A stretch of 6,650 nt of DNA. Source: Anaerolineae bacterium. GTDB taxonomy: Bacteria > Chloroflexota > Anaerolineae > Anaerolineales > Villigracilaceae. How positions within the stretch are numbered: position 1 is the stretch's first letter; every line of letters starts with the position of its first letter. The stretch spans positions 6,438 through 13,087 of the forward strand of contig PMLN01000236.1 in assembly GCA_003158885.1 (NCBI GenBank), written 5' to 3'. Positions 5,350-6,650 of the stretch are shown one piece after another. Under the pieces are notes generated by a model, which saw nothing but the letters and a program-made list of their open reading frames with translations, did not search any database and had not been told where the DNA came from. A program made the position numbers and the translations under genes.

Positions 5350-6650
5350 ATGAAGTATCAAATCCATAAAGCTGTTGTGATCGGTTCCGGTACGATGGGC
5401 GCCGCGATCGCCGCGCATCTTGCCAACGCCGGCGTGCCGGTGACGCTGCTGGATATCGTCCCAAAAGACGCGCCGCTTGGAAACAAGGAAGCCCGCAACA
5501 AAATTGTCGGCGAGGGCTGGGAGCGTTGTGTCAAAGCCAAACCTGCCAACCTGATGTCTTCGGACTTGAAGACCCTTGTCAAGCTGGGCAATCTCGAAGA
5601 TGACTTTGGCGTGCTGGCCGAAGCGGATTGGATCTGTGAAGCGATCATCGAAGATTTGAAGATCAAGCAGTCGTTGATGGCGCGCATTGATGCAGTCCGC
5701 AAGCCGGATGCGATTGTCAGTACGAACACATCCGGTATTCCGGTCAAGGCCATTGCGGAGGGGCGCTCGAAGGAATTTAAGAAACATTTTCTTGGGACAC
5801 ATTTCTTCAATCCGCCGCGTTATTTGAAATTGCTGGAAATCATTCCAACGGCCGATACGGATCGCGAAGCGGTCAGGTTCATGTCCTGGTTCGGCGAATA
5901 TAAACTGGGCAAGGGCATCGTGCTTTGCAAGGATACCCCGAACTTTATTGGCAACCGTGTATTCTTCGGCACGGCCATGTTCGGGCTGAATTTCATTTTG
6001 AAAAACGATTACACGGTGGATGAGGTGGATGCCATTACCGGGCCGTTGATGGGCCATCCCAAGACCGCCACATTTCGCCTGGCCGATCTCATCGGTATTG
6101 ATGTCTGGGAGCATGTGGGCGCCAATCTTGGGCCGCTGATCCCGCACGATAAGCTTGCCCAGCAATACCTCAAAGCGGAAGCGCCGGCGAAGCTGATCGG
6201 AACTCTGGTCGAGCGCAAATGGTTTGGCAATAAAACAAAAGTCGGTTTTTATAAGGAAGTCCGCAAGGAGGACGGGGCCAAGGAATTCTGGCCGCTTGAT
6301 CTTAAGACTCTCGAACATATCGCGCCCGCCAAACCGCGTTTTGATTCGATTAAGAAGGCGAAGGATATCGCTGATCTTGGAGAGCGGTTGAAGGCCCTGT
6401 TGGATGAATCCGATAAAGCCGCCCAGCTTGTTCAGGCGTTGACCTATCAAAGCTTTCAATATTCCGCCTCGCTCCTGCCCGAAGTGGCGGATTCGCCCAA
6501 GCCGGTTGACGATGCCGTCCGCTGGGGCTTCGGTCACGAGGCCGGTCCCTTTGAAACCTGGGATATGCTCGGCGTGAAGGAAACCGTCAAGCGGATGAAG
6601 GCCGCCGGTTATCCTGCGCCCAAATGGGTGGATGCCATGCTCAAGTCGGG
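5350..6650 (+). CDS. 3-hydroxyacyl-CoA dehydrogenase (probable FadN-type with enoyl-CoA hydratase), 3' end outside the window
   Basis: The 433 visible residues contain an NAD-binding Rossmann domain (GSGTMGAAIAAHLANAG, 12-28) and the catalytic set of 3-hydroxyacyl-CoA dehydrogenases: Ser128 (STNTSG), His151 and Glu163 (HFFNPPRYLKLLEIIP, 151-166), and Asn202 (PNFIGNR). The first C-terminal helical domain spans about 190-290. A second such domain is recognisable at about 355-430 (VRWGFGHEAGPFETWDMLG, 390-408). That order fits the roughly 800-residue dehydrogenase/enoyl-CoA hydratase fusions such as Bacillus FadN, whose hydratase domain would lie beyond 6650. It oxidises L-3-hydroxyacyl-CoA to 3-ketoacyl-CoA with NAD+, following the ACAD step. 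GGAGG (5340-5344) lies five bases before the ATG. The reading frame is open to the end of the window. The hydratase part is expected but not seen. Confidence 0.92.
   Translation, partial: MKYQIHKAVVIGSGTMGAAIAAHLANAGVPVTLLDIVPKDAPLGNKEARNKIVGEGWERCVKAKPANLMSSDLKTLVKLGNLEDDFGVLAEADWICEAIIEDLKIKQSLMARIDAVRKPDAIVSTNTSGIPVKAIAEGRSKEFKKHFLGTHFFNPPRYLKLLEIIPTADTDREAVRFMSWFGEYKLGKGIVLCKDTPNFIGNRVFFGTAMFGLNFILKNDYTVDEVDAITGPLMGHPKTATFRLADLIGIDVWEHVGANLGPLIPHDKLAQQYLKAEAPAKLIGTLVERKWFGNKTKVGFYKEVRKEDGAKEFWPLDLKTLEHIAPAKPRFDSIKKAKDIADLGERLKALLDESDKAAQLVQALTYQSFQYSASLLPEVADSPKPVDDAVRWGFGHEAGPFETWDMLGVKETVKRMKAAGYPAPKWVDAMLKS

Noticed and set aside
5323..6537. 404-codon open frame on the minus strand
   Set aside because: It is fully antisense to the 3-hydroxyacyl-CoA dehydrogenase, whose motifs are unmistakable; the translation shows no family features and is a by-product of codon bias.

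Overview
The window reads as bacterial chromosomal DNA, most probably from a Chloroflexota (Anaerolineae-like) bacterium. The lineage is an inference. It rests on the secreted lipoprotein with a long Ala/Pro/Thr/Glu linker straight after the lipobox cysteine, the overall style of the beta-oxidation genes and the moderately high GC; no marker gene is present to prove it. Nothing indicates a phage, plasmid or CRISPR locus.

Left part (1-1858), minus strand. A two-gene unit encodes a double-membrane-span protein with a C-terminal amphipathic helix region (466-945), then a YtxH-type membrane-anchored coiled-coil protein (57-449). It closes with a clear intrinsic terminator (11-40). The first gene has an extended -10 promoter placed so that the mRNA should be leaderless. 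Upstream lie a strong hairpin without a T-tract (995-1030) and a lipoprotein gene (1083-1748). Between the lipoprotein and the next gene is a decayed fragment of an extended short-chain dehydrogenase/NAD-dependent epimerase (about 1859-2019), broken by a one-base frameshift in an A6 run.

Right part (2033-6650), plus strand. This is a tightly spaced fatty-acid (acyl-CoA) degradation operon: a TetR regulator, two different acyl-CoA dehydrogenase (ACAD) subunits, a small unknown protein and a 3-hydroxyacyl-CoA dehydrogenase that runs off the window. The promoter in front of tetR has a perfect -35 and a 17-bp spacer. A TetR-type palindrome covers the transcription start, so the regulator probably represses itself and the genes behind it until an acyl-CoA ligand is present.

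The most interesting point is the ACAD pair. The first subunit has lost the FAD-loop motif and the catalytic glutamate but keeps the motifs that reach across to a neighbouring subunit's FAD. The second has the reverse pattern. This predicts an obligate heteromer with composite active sites, like the mycobacterial FadE28/FadE29 type. Next in interest is the 69-codon gene between the second ACAD and the hydroxyacyl-CoA dehydrogenase, which is bracketed by degenerate 7-bp repeats in opposite orientation.
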